Assembly: GCF_010671565.1 (NCBI RefSeq)
Contig: NZ_JAABOQ010000005.1
Span: 310,001 to 374,000 of the forward strand
Source: Spongiivirga citrea
Lineage (GTDB): Bacteria > Bacteroidota > Bacteroidia > Flavobacteriales > Flavobacteriaceae
Length of the DNA: 64,000 bases
Reading direction: 5' to 3'
Shown here: positions 36,042 through 44,244 of the stretch, one piece after another
How the letters are laid out: each line of letters begins with the position of its first letter
Numbering within the stretch: the first letter of the stretch is position 1
Program-made: the position numbers and the translations under genes
The notes under the pieces: generated by a model
Told to the model about the DNA's origin: nothing
Databases searched by the model: none
The model's input: only the letters and a program-made list of their open reading frames with translations

Positions 36042-36692
36042 ATGCAGTTTAAAAAGTACTTTGTACTTGGCTCATTATTCATTTTGCCTTTGGTAGTCTA
36101 TCTTTTCTTTTTGTCGGGGGTAAACAATTTTTATAAACTACCAGTGCTTTCGTCACAAGTAAGTGAGCTTGATAATTTCAATGGGCTTTCAGCTGAAAAA
36201 ATAACACTAGACACCCATATCTCAATATTGGGATTTTTGGGTAAAGATGCTTTCGAGCAACGCGGACTAGCATTCAACTTAAACGAAAAAATATATAAGC
36301 CTTTTTATCAGTTTAAAGACTTTCAGTTTGTTATGGTATTGCCTAAGGGAACAGAAGATGCCGCTAATAAAATTTTGACTGAGCTCGGTCAATATGGTGA
36401 CACATCTAGATGGAAGTTTGTATTCGGAGCAGATGAAGCGATAACTAGTTTTTTCTCAAGTTTAAAAACAGATCAGGTATTAGATAATAACCTTGCATGT
36501 AGCAAGATTTTTATTATCGATAAAGAACGAAACTTACGTGGTCGTAATGACGATGAAGATGTAGGTACATTGTATGGTTATAATCCAAATTCGATTGAAG
36601 AATTAGGAGATAAGATGAAAGATGACGTAAAAATAGTTCTGGCGGAGTATAGACTGGCGTTAAAAAAGAATAGTGCTAACAGAAAAAAATAG
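36042..36692 (+). CDS. membrane-anchored thioredoxin-fold-like protein lacking CxxxC
   Basis: A 216-residue protein with one N-terminal helix (about residues 7-25) and a soluble domain. Segments such as ISILGFLGKDAFEQRGLAFNL, FQFVMVLPKG and KIFIIDKERNLRGRND follow a thioredoxin/SCO-like strand order, but there is no CxxxC copper motif; the one Cys is in NLACSKIFII. It lies six bases before the true SCO gene, so it may be a catalytically silent partner for copper delivery. The fold assignment is my inference. Confidence 0.75.
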   Translation: MQFKKYFVLGSLFILPLVVYLFFLSGVNNFYKLPVLSSQVSELDNFNGLSAEKITLDTHISILGFLGKDAFEQRGLAFNLNEKIYKPFYQFKDFQFVMVLPKGTEDAANKILTELGQYGDTSRWKFVFGADEAITSFFSSLKTDQVLDNNLACSKIFIIDKERNLRGRNDDEDVGTLYGYNPNSIEELGDKMKDDVKIVLAEYRLALKKNSANRKK

Positions 36693-36698
36693 AACCTC

Positions 36699-37436
36699 GT
36701 GAAAGGAAAGTATTCATATATAGGTGTTGCGTTAGTTATCTTGGTATTTGGAATCATCTTCGTTCCGAAAATTGTAGATCGCATACAAAAGAACGATGTC
36801 ATTCGTAATGATAGAATGAGTGCGTCGGCTGAAGTGCAAGCAAACAAAGGAAGCTTGTCATACATAGAAGTAAACGGAGTTCCTAAGAAAGTGCCAGCGT
36901 TCGCATTTGTTAATCAGGATAGTTTATATATCACTAATGATGATTATAAAGGCAAGGTGTATTTAGTAGAGTTCTTCTTTACACGTTGTCCGTCTATCTG
37001 CCCGATTATGAATGCCAATATGGTAGAAATACAAAATGAATTCAAAGGGAATGATAACTTAGGTTTCGCCTCATTTACCATCGATCCTGAGCATGATACA
37101 CCTCTCATGCTAAAAAAATATGCCGAGAAATATAAGATTGACAATCCGAACTGGAATTTCATGACAGGCGATAAGGAGCGTCTTTATGAACTATCAAATA
37201 CTGGCTTCAACATCTTTGCAAAAGAAAATAAAAATGTAGCTGGCGGTTTTGAGCATTCCGGATTTTTCGCATTAATCGACAAGGAAGGTTTTATACGATC
37301 AAGAAAAGATAAATATGCCAACCCTATCGTGTATTATCGCGGAACGGTGACTCGAGAGCAAGGAGAAAATAGAGACGACGAACCCGAGCAAATCTCAATT
37401 TTAATTGAAGACATTAAAAAGTTATTGAAAGAGTAA
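36699..37436 (+). CDS. SCO1/SenC family copper chaperone
   Basis: A 245-residue membrane-anchored SCO protein that inserts copper into the CuA site of cytochrome oxidase. An N-terminal helix (about 6-22) precedes the thioredoxin-like domain with C97-P-S-I-C101 and His186 in GGFEHSG, the three copper ligands. It starts with GTG, six bases after the preceding gene, and its stop overlaps the DUF420 ATG by one base. Everything expected for an active SCO is present. Confidence 0.93.
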   Translation: MKGKYSYIGVALVILVFGIIFVPKIVDRIQKNDVIRNDRMSASAEVQANKGSLSYIEVNGVPKKVPAFAFVNQDSLYITNDDYKGKVYLVEFFFTRCPSICPIMNANMVEIQNEFKGNDNLGFASFTIDPEHDTPLMLKKYAEKYKIDNPNWNFMTGDKERLYELSNTGFNIFAKENKNVAGGFEHSGFFALIDKEGFIRSRKDKYANPIVYYRGTVTREQGENRDDEPEQISILIEDIKKLLKE

Positions 37437-37972
37437 TGAGCGAAGAGTTAAATCTAGATAAAGAAAAGAAGTACAATAAATGGATTGTGGTACTATCAAT
37501 TGCTATCCCTTTAGTGGTGGCTGTGTTATTTACAGTTAAGATTCCAAATGTTGAGCCTTTACGATTTTTACCTCCTATTTACGCAACAATAAATGGTATA
37601 ACGGCAATTCTTTTGGTCTGCGCCGTTGTGGTTATCAAAAAAGGAAATAGAAAGCTTCATGAAAATATCATGAAAACGGCTATCGCATGTTCGGTTGCCT
37701 TTTTAGCAATGTATGTCGCCTATCACATGACATCAGAATCGACCAAATTTGGCGGAGAGGGAATGGTAAAATACATCTATTTATTTATTCTTCTAACACA
37801 TATAGTGTTATCCATTGGTGTTATACCTTTTGTTCTAATTACATATGTTCGGGCAATAGCGGGGAATTATCAACGGCATAAAAAAATAGCAAAAATTACA
37901 TTTCCTATTTGGTTATATGTTGCCGTAACTGGAGTAATAGTGTATCTAATGATATCACCATATTATGCGTAA
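37436..37972 (+). CDS. DUF420 membrane protein
   Basis: A 178-residue integral membrane protein with about five helices, matching DUF420 (the CtaM-like group). Conserved His residues in helices (NRKLHENIMKTA, MYVAYHMTSESTK, LTHIVLSIGVIP, YQRHKKIAKITFPIW) could bind heme or metal. DUF420/CtaM proteins are needed for some cytochrome oxidases. The one-base overlap with SCO supports such a role. Confidence 0.9.
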   Translation: MSEELNLDKEKKYNKWIVVLSIAIPLVVAVLFTVKIPNVEPLRFLPPIYATINGITAILLVCAVVVIKKGNRKLHENIMKTAIACSVAFLAMYVAYHMTSESTKFGGEGMVKYIYLFILLTHIVLSIGVIPFVLITYVRAIAGNYQRHKKIAKITFPIWLYVAVTGVIVYLMISPYYA

Positions 37973-38279
37973 CCGCCAAAAAAACATAAAAACAAACAAT
38001 GAATTCCTCTCCTTTTTAAGGATTGGTGCCAGTAGGGTGGAGAGGTTCAAGAGCTTAAAGTTAGTTACACTAACAGCTTTTACCCTAATTACATCATCCT
38101 TAACAAACGCCCAATGTGCTATGTGTCGCGCTGCACTAGAATCTTCAGGAGATAATGGACTAGCAGAGGGCATTAATAATGGCATTGTTTTCCTAATGGC
38201 GATACCTTATATTTTGGTAGCTGTAGTGGGGTATCTTATTTACAGAATGGTTAAAAAATCTAAGAATAATACCGTTTAA
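37965..38279 (+). CDS. small CxxC membrane protein of the oxidase cluster
   Basis: A protein of up to 104 residues with a signal-like helix, a CAMCRAALESS motif right after the predicted cleavage at TNAQ, and one C-terminal helix (about 78-95). The ATG at 37965 overlaps the DUF420 gene by eight bases; a GTG at 38037 would give a more normal signal peptide start (VERFKSLKLVTLTA). The CxxC at the mature N-terminus suggests a redox or copper role next to SCO. No named family is recognised. Confidence 0.78.
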   Translation: MRNRQKNIKTNNEFLSFLRIGASRVERFKSLKLVTLTAFTLITSSLTNAQCAMCRAALESSGDNGLAEGINNGIVFLMAIPYILVAVVGYLIYRMVKKSKNNTV

Positions 38280-38344
38280 ACTTTTGCAAATACCTATGGT
38301 GATATTGAACAGACAAAAATTAATTTATTTTTTTTCGTTTTTTC

Positions 38345-38371
38345 TGTAACATTTTAATCACATAGTAGTCT
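38345..38371 (+). promoter_or_regulatory. possible ECF-type promoter, export half-operon 1
   Basis: TGTAACAT (38345-38352), 13 bases, then TAGTCT (38366-38371). The same two blocks at the same spacing occur at 42177-42203 before the second half of the cluster. The form (GTAAC at -35, GTCT at -10) resembles ECF sigma promoters. Confidence 0.5.
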
Positions 38372-38441
38372 ATTAAGCGTGGCCTCATCACCCACATGGG
38401 ATTTACGTCTCAAAACTAATCAATCAAAAAGCAGTAACCAC

Positions 38442-39686
38442 ATGTTCGATATCGATCGTTGGCAGGAATTGTTTGATGCTATACGCAAAAACAAACTCCG
38501 TACGTTTCTTACAGGTTTATCCGTTGCCTCGGGTATATTCATTCTTGTTATTTTATTAGGTTTTGGTCAAGGATTTCAAAATGGCATTCGCCATGAGTTT
38601 GAAGCCGATGCGACTAGCCGTGTTTGGGTTTGGACAAATCCAACAAGCAAAGAATTTAAAGGTCTTAATCCAGGTCGCTCTATTTGGTTAAAAAATGAAA
38701 ATATAGATTACGCTAATGATGCGCTTGATGAATATTTGGAGACAAGTTCAGGTGTTTCTCGTGTTCGCGCTACAATTACTTATAAAGGGGAGTCTGGTTC
38801 CTATGGCATTCAAGGGATTTCGCCTGACTATCAAGAAATAGAAAATGTTAGTATGACTATGGGGCGCTTTATTAATCAAGCTGATATGGCTTCTAATGCA
38901 AAAGTGGTTGTAATTAGTAATAAAGTGTATCGCGAAATGATGGATAAGGAAGAAGATCCACTTGGTGAGTATCTAGAACTTTCTCGTTTTAATTTTAAAA
39001 TAATAGGAGTATTTATTGACAATGGGGGCGAGCGAGAAGAAAATCGTGTTTACATACCAAGAACTACCGCACAGACGGTTTTTAACGGTCAAAACAGAGT
39101 AAATAATATTGCATTTACCTTAAAGGAGGATGCTGATTTTGACGCAGCAGTGGCTCGGTCAAAGGAGTTCGTTAAAGACTATGAAACCTATTTAAAACAG
39201 GTAAATACAATCGCACCAAATGATGAAAGTGCAATTAGAGTGTTTAGTGCTTTAGAAGAAGCAAAACGCTACTATAGTTTGGCGAGTAATATTGCCTTAT
39301 TCTTTTGGTTTGTCGGTATATGTACAATCATCGCTGGAGTTGTTGGGGTAAGCAATATCATGTTAATTGTAGTAAAAGAACGAACGCGAGAAATTGGTAT
39401 TCGCAAGGCTCTAGGGGCAAAACCATGGGCAGTGGTTGGAATGATCCTTCACGAATCAATTTTTGTGACGGCACTAGCTGGCTTTACTGGACTTATATTT
39501 AGCATGGGGCTTTTTGAATTAGTTGGCCCAAGTATCGAGGTAGATTACATTGTAAACCCATCAGTTGATTTTAATACAGCACTTACAATGGTATTTGTAT
39601 TAATTTTTGCAGGTGCATTAGCTGGGTTTTTTCCAGCTTGGAGAGCAGCGCGAATTCAACCAATTGTAGCATTACGTGACGAATAA
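38442..39686 (+). CDS. MacB-like ABC permease 1
   Basis: A 414-residue FtsX/MacB permease without ATPase domain. An N-terminal helix (about 20-43), a periplasmic MacB_PCD domain (to about 275) and three C-terminal helices are seen; the conserved cytoplasmic loop reads VKERTREIGIRKALGAKPWA. The ATG at 38442 is chosen because the paralogues start MFxRDRW and a GTG at 38379 would lie at the putative transcription start. It is the first gene of a four-permease export cluster and lies 23 bases before permease 2. Confidence 0.9.
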   Translation: MFDIDRWQELFDAIRKNKLRTFLTGLSVASGIFILVILLGFGQGFQNGIRHEFEADATSRVWVWTNPTSKEFKGLNPGRSIWLKNENIDYANDALDEYLETSSGVSRVRATITYKGESGSYGIQGISPDYQEIENVSMTMGRFINQADMASNAKVVVISNKVYREMMDKEEDPLGEYLELSRFNFKIIGVFIDNGGEREENRVYIPRTTAQTVFNGQNRVNNIAFTLKEDADFDAAVARSKEFVKDYETYLKQVNTIAPNDESAIRVFSALEEAKRYYSLASNIALFFWFVGICTIIAGVVGVSNIMLIVVKERTREIGIRKALGAKPWAVVGMILHESIFVTALAGFTGLIFSMGLFELVGPSIEVDYIVNPSVDFNTALTMVFVLIFAGALAGFFPAWRAARIQPIVALRDE

Positions 39687-39709
39687 TCTCAAACAAAAGA
39701 CTAGAAAAG

Positions 39710-40966
39710 ATGTTTAATCGCGATCGTTGGAAAGAAATAATAGAAACACTGACCTCTAATTGGTTTAGAACAGTACTCACAGCCTTTGGAGTATTCTGGG
39801 GAATTTTCATTTTGATCATTCTGCTAGCTGCTGGTAAAGGTTTTGAAAATGGAATCAATTTAGAGTTTGGCGATACAGCTACAAACACCATATTTATGTG
39901 GACCCGCACTGCCACTAAACCTTATATGGGTATGCCTAAGAACAGAAGGTTTAATTACAAAATCACGGATGTATCAGATATAAGAGAAAGTGTAAAGGGT
40001 ATAGATATCATTTCACCAAGAAATCAAATAGGTGATTTTGAAGGCAATGATAACGTAGTACGGGGTCTGAAAACAGGTGCATTTGATGTATATGGTGATT
40101 ATCCGGATATCATCAAACAGGAGCCGATGAAAATTACAAGCGGCCGCTTTGTGAATTACAACGATATCAATGAAAAAAGAAAGGTAGCTGTAATTGGTGA
40201 AGGAGTTAAAAAGATTTTATACGAAAAGGATGAATCAGTTTTAGGCTCTTATATCAAGATCAATGGAGTGAATTTTATGGTGGTGGGGACTTATAAAAAG
40301 GTCAATAGTGATGGTAATGAAGGTGCTCAAAAAGAAATTTACACACCATTTACTGCATTTTCTCAAGCCTTCAATATGGGTCAAGCGGTAGGTTGGATGG
40401 CAATTACTGCTCAGGATGGTGTTCCTATTACCTCTATAAAAGAAGATATTTTTAAGGTAGTGCGAAAAAATCATAAGATTCATCCCGAAGATCAACGCGC
40501 TATAGGTCATTTCGATTTACATCGAGAATATGGGAGAGTAGAAAGCTTGTTTGGCGGTATTCGATTTATCGCATATTTCGTAGGTATTATGGTGTTGTTA
40601 TCCGGAGTTATTGGTGTTAGCAATATTATGTTAATCGTTGTAAAGGAACGCACTAAAGAAATTGGAATTCGAAGAGCACTTGGAGCGCCTCCATCTAATA
40701 TTCGCTCGCAGATTTTAACCGAATCAGTATTTTTAACGATCATATCGGGTATGACGGGAATTATTCTTGGAACACTATTTATTTATGCAATTAACAGCCT
40801 GCTTGATGCAAGTGGACCAGTAGATATGTTTGCGAATCCTAGTGTTAACTTAGGCGTAGTAACCATTGCATTAACTATCTTAATAGTCGCTGGATTGTTC
40901 GCTGGATTTATTCCCGCTCAAAATGCTATAAAAATAAAGCCTGTAGAGGCATTACGAACAGAATAA
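39710..40966 (+). CDS. MacB-like ABC permease 2
   Basis: A 418-residue FtsX/MacB permease with the same layout: N-terminal helix (about 18-42), periplasmic domain, and three C-terminal helices with SNIMLIVVKERTKEIGIRRA. It differs from permease 1 in the periplasmic part, so the two probably form a heterodimer. It has no fused ATPase and lies 35 bases before an adaptor gene. Confidence 0.9.
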   Translation: MFNRDRWKEIIETLTSNWFRTVLTAFGVFWGIFILIILLAAGKGFENGINLEFGDTATNTIFMWTRTATKPYMGMPKNRRFNYKITDVSDIRESVKGIDIISPRNQIGDFEGNDNVVRGLKTGAFDVYGDYPDIIKQEPMKITSGRFVNYNDINEKRKVAVIGEGVKKILYEKDESVLGSYIKINGVNFMVVGTYKKVNSDGNEGAQKEIYTPFTAFSQAFNMGQAVGWMAITAQDGVPITSIKEDIFKVVRKNHKIHPEDQRAIGHFDLHREYGRVESLFGGIRFIAYFVGIMVLLSGVIGVSNIMLIVVKERTKEIGIRRALGAPPSNIRSQILTESVFLTIISGMTGIILGTLFIYAINSLLDASGPVDMFANPSVNLGVVTIALTILIVAGLFAGFIPAQNAIKIKPVEALRTE

Positions 40967-41001
40967 TCATCAATCAAAATCAATTTTAAACAGTAACCAA
41001 A

Positions 41002-42120
41002 ATGAAAAAATCAGTAACCATTATCATCCTCTTCCTAATTGTAGTGTTGTTTGGTGGGTCCTTATACTATTTGTATTCAAAAAATAATGAAGACCCCGTG
41101 GTTTATGAAATTGAAAAACCGACAACTCGCAATATTGTGAAAAAGGCGGTTGCCACAGGAAGTATTCTTCCTTTAGAAGAGGTGCTCATCAAACCAAACA
41201 TCTCTGGTGTAATCCAGGAAGTTTATGTGGAAGGTGGAGATTATGTGAAGGAAGGCGATTTACTTGCTAAGATTCGAGTAATCCCTAATTTAAACTCATT
41301 AAATGAGGCTAGAAATGGCATAAACACTGCTAAGATTACCTTAGACAATGAAAAGCGAAATTATGACCGCCAACAAGAGTTATTTGGTAAAAGTGTCATC
41401 TCAAGGCAAGACCTAGAGCGAGCTGAAGTTACTTACAAACAAGCATTACAAGGCTATAATGCTGCAAATCAGCGTTACGATATTGTGAAGACTGGTAGTA
41501 CAAAAGGCTTGGGAAGTTCTGCTAATACCTTAATACGATCTACCGTTGCAGGTATGGTTTTAGAAGTTCCTGTCGAAAAGGGAAATCAGGTCATTGAAAG
41601 CAACAACTTTAATGAAGGTACAACCATTGCCGCGTTGGCAGATGTAAATAAAATGATCTTCGAAGGTAAAGTTGATGAATCTGAGGTTGGTAAGATCAAA
41701 GAAGGGCTTCCTTTAGAAATTACTGTGGGAGCTATCGAAAACACCACCTTCGATGCCGTGTTAGATTATATAGCGCCTAAGGGAAAGTTGGAGAATGGAG
41801 CTATTCAATTTGAAATAAAAGGAACGCTCAAAAAACAAGATTCAACATTTATACGTGCCGGATTAAGTGCCAATGCAAGCATCATCTTAGGAAAAGCCAA
41901 CGATGTGCTAGCAATAAAAGAAGCATTAGTTCAATTTGATAAGGAAACAAAGATGCCTTTTGTAGAAGTAGCTTCGGGGCCTCAGCAATTTGAGCGGAAG
42001 GATATTGAAATTGGTATTAGTGATGGTTTATATCTTGAAATAAAAAGCGGTATCTCCGAAAGTGATGAAATAAAAGTGTGGAATGAAATTGAAGAGCCAG
42101 AAGAGGAGAATGATAACTAG
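41002..42120 (+). CDS. MacA-like periplasmic adaptor 1
   Basis: A 372-residue membrane fusion protein of the HlyD/MacA type. It has one N-terminal helix (about 4-25), a lipoyl-like domain split around a coiled-coil hairpin (about 95-165), and a beta-barrel region with EGKVDESEVGKIKEGLPLEI. It would link the permeases to an outer-membrane channel. It ends the first half of the cluster; 180 non-coding bases follow. Confidence 0.9.
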   Translation: MKKSVTIIILFLIVVLFGGSLYYLYSKNNEDPVVYEIEKPTTRNIVKKAVATGSILPLEEVLIKPNISGVIQEVYVEGGDYVKEGDLLAKIRVIPNLNSLNEARNGINTAKITLDNEKRNYDRQQELFGKSVISRQDLERAEVTYKQALQGYNAANQRYDIVKTGSTKGLGSSANTLIRSTVAGMVLEVPVEKGNQVIESNNFNEGTTIAALADVNKMIFEGKVDESEVGKIKEGLPLEITVGAIENTTFDAVLDYIAPKGKLENGAIQFEIKGTLKKQDSTFIRAGLSANASIILGKANDVLAIKEALVQFDKETKMPFVEVASGPQQFERKDIEIGISDGLYLEIKSGISESDEIKVWNEIEEPEEENDN

Positions 42121-42139
42121 AACTTAGTTTATTCCCAAC

Positions 42140-42158
42140 TTGTTAAATACTTTAACAA
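42140..42158. promoter_or_regulatory. perfect palindrome upstream of the ATPase gene
   Basis: TTGTTAAA-TAC-TTTAACAA is a perfect 8-base inverted repeat with a 3-base centre, 18 bases upstream of the ECF-like -35 block at 42177. Position and symmetry suit an operator for a dimeric regulator. Confidence 0.45.
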
Positions 42159-42176
42159 AACATTCACATAGCAGCT

Positions 42177-42203
42177 TGTAACATAACGCTAACCCAATAG
42201 TCT
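42177..42203 (+). promoter_or_regulatory. possible ECF-type promoter, export half-operon 2
   Basis: TGTAACAT (42177-42184), 13 bases, then TAGTCT (42198-42203), identical in blocks and spacing to 38345-38371. About 97 bases lie between it and the ATPase start. Confidence 0.5.
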
Positions 42204-42300
42204 TACATACCATAAACGGTGCTACGCCAAACGCTTAACATAGTTTTAATATAGTTCAAGAATACAAATGTGTAATCTTGTATTAACTAAATAACTGACC

Positions 42301-43002
42301 ATGATTGAAATAAAAGATCTTCATAAGTCTTATATAATGGGGAGTAACTCCCTACATGTTTTAAAAGGAATCGATTTTAATGTAGAAGAAGGAGAACTTG
42401 TTGCCATAATGGGCTCTTCAGGTTCTGGAAAATCAACCTTACTTAACATATTAGGAATGTTAGATGTTGCCGACGAAGGGAGCTATACTTTAGACAGCGT
42501 TCCTATTAAAAATTTGAATGAAAAAAAGGCAGCGCAGTATCGCAATAAGTTTTTAGGATTCATTTTTCAATCCTTTAACCTTATTAACTATAAAACGGCA
42601 ATGGAAAATGTCGCATTGCCATTATACTACCAAGGAGTTTCAAGAAAAGAGCGTCAAGAGAAAGCATTAAAATATTTAGGTCAGGTTGGTTTAGCCGAAT
42701 GGGCAACACACTTGCCTAGTGAGCTTTCTGGTGGACAAAAACAACGTGTTGCTATAGCACGTGCAATGGCATCTGAGCCTAAAGTATTACTCGCAGATGA
42801 GCCTACTGGAGCACTAGATAGTACTACCTCATACGAAGTAATGGAGTTGATTCAAAAAATTAACGATGAAGGAAATACCATTTTGGTGGTAACACACGAA
42901 GAGGACATTGCTAAAATGTGCAAACGTATAGTGCATTTAAAAGATGGCATTATAGAGAAAGACGAAAAAATAGAACAAGTTAGAGCATCAGAGTATGTTT
43001 AG
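42301..43002 (+). CDS. LolD/MacB-type ABC ATPase
   Basis: A 233-residue ABC ATPase of the LolD/MacB type, the only ATPase in the cluster. Walker A is GSSGSGKST (about 39-47), the signature LSGGQKQRVAIARA, Walker B VLLADEP and the H-loop VVTHEE. It must power the permeases at 42995 and 44245 and possibly also those at 38442 and 39710. It overlaps permease 3 by eight bases. Confidence 0.95.
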   Translation: MIEIKDLHKSYIMGSNSLHVLKGIDFNVEEGELVAIMGSSGSGKSTLLNILGMLDVADEGSYTLDSVPIKNLNEKKAAQYRNKFLGFIFQSFNLINYKTAMENVALPLYYQGVSRKERQEKALKYLGQVGLAEWATHLPSELSGGQKQRVAIARAMASEPKVLLADEPTGALDSTTSYEVMELIQKINDEGNTILVVTHEEDIAKMCKRIVHLKDGIIEKDEKIEQVRASEYV

Positions 43003-44224
43003 TCGCGACCGCTGGCAGGAAATATTTCAAACGATTTCAAAGAATAAGCTACGAACCTTTTTAACTGGGTTTGCGGTTGCTTTGGGTATTTTCATTTTTG
43101 TAGTACTTGTTGGTTTTGGAAACGGATTGAAAAATACCTTTCAGGAGTTTTTTCTTGATGATGCTACCAATACATTATTTCTTTTTGCAGGTAAAACAAC
43201 AAAGCCATATAAGGGCTTTAAGTCAAATCGATTTATACAGTGGGAAAACAATGATCTGGAAGATATCAAAAAGAACTTCCCAATGTTTGTGCAGTATATC
43301 ACTCCAAGAATTACTAGAGGGGCCTTTGTAAAATATAAGAACGAATCAAATAACTATACCACTAGAGCAGTTGCACCCGGACATCAATTTGTCGAAAAGA
43401 CGATTATGATGAAAGGACGATATCTCAATGAATATGATATTGAAAAACGAACTAAAAATGTAGTAATAGGCCGACTAGTTGCAAAAGACCTTTTTAAAGG
43501 GGAAGACCCTATTGGTAAGTATATCGATATGGGAGATATTGCCTGGAAGGTAGTTGGAGTTTTTCAAGATGATGGAGGTGATAATGAAGAACGATATATC
43601 TATTTATCCTATACAACAAGACAACTAATTGAAAAGAATAATGACAAGCTAGGTCAAATTATCGTTGCTTTTAAACCTGAATTGGGTCACCAAGGAGGTC
43701 TTGCATTTGAAAGATCATTATCAAAGTTTTTAAAGGATAAAAAGAATATTGCACCTGATGATCAAGGTGGTATTTTTATCAGAAATGTAGCTGATCAATT
43801 AAAGCAGAATCAACAATTTGCTACCGTTCTTCAATATATTTTTGGTACGATTGCGATTGGAACACTCGTCTTCGGAATGATAGGTGTAGGTACGATTATG
43901 TTGTTTGTGGTAAAGGAACGTACTAAAGAGCTTGGTATTAGAAAGGCATTAGGCGCAACACCAAAATCGGTGATAAATATGGTACTACAGGAGGCAGTGT
44001 TTATTACAACTATTGCTGGCTATATCGGTATGTTTTTAGGCATTGGAGTGTTGAGCGGCATAAAGGATTCATTGGATGAATATTTTATTAAAAATCCTTA
44101 TATCGGAATGGGAACGGCAATTTTTGCAACCATTTTGTTAATTCTTTTTGGAGCACTTGCAGGTTTTATACCAGCGCGAAGAGCTGCTAGAATTAAACCA
44201 ATAGAAGCATTAAGAGATGAATAA
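42995..44224 (+). CDS. MacB-like ABC permease 3
   Basis: A 409-residue FtsX/MacB permease. It starts MFSRDRWQEIFQTISKNKL, closely like permease 1, with a helix at about 20-42, a MacB_PCD periplasmic domain and three C-terminal helices; the loop VVKERTKELGIRKALGATPK is present. Coupled to the ATPase by overlap and 20 bases before permease 4, with which it probably pairs. Confidence 0.9.
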   Translation: MFSRDRWQEIFQTISKNKLRTFLTGFAVALGIFIFVVLVGFGNGLKNTFQEFFLDDATNTLFLFAGKTTKPYKGFKSNRFIQWENNDLEDIKKNFPMFVQYITPRITRGAFVKYKNESNNYTTRAVAPGHQFVEKTIMMKGRYLNEYDIEKRTKNVVIGRLVAKDLFKGEDPIGKYIDMGDIAWKVVGVFQDDGGDNEERYIYLSYTTRQLIEKNNDKLGQIIVAFKPELGHQGGLAFERSLSKFLKDKKNIAPDDQGGIFIRNVADQLKQNQQFATVLQYIFGTIAIGTLVFGMIGVGTIMLFVVKERTKELGIRKALGATPKSVINMVLQEAVFITTIAGYIGMFLGIGVLSGIKDSLDEYFIKNPYIGMGTAIFATILLILFGALAGFIPARRAARIKPIEALRDE

Positions 44225-44244
44225 TAACCTAAATAAAGACAATC

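Noticed and set aside
38379-38441. GTG start of permease 1
   Set aside because: The paralogues begin MFxRDRW, matching ATG 38442, and the GTG would lie about where transcription may start.
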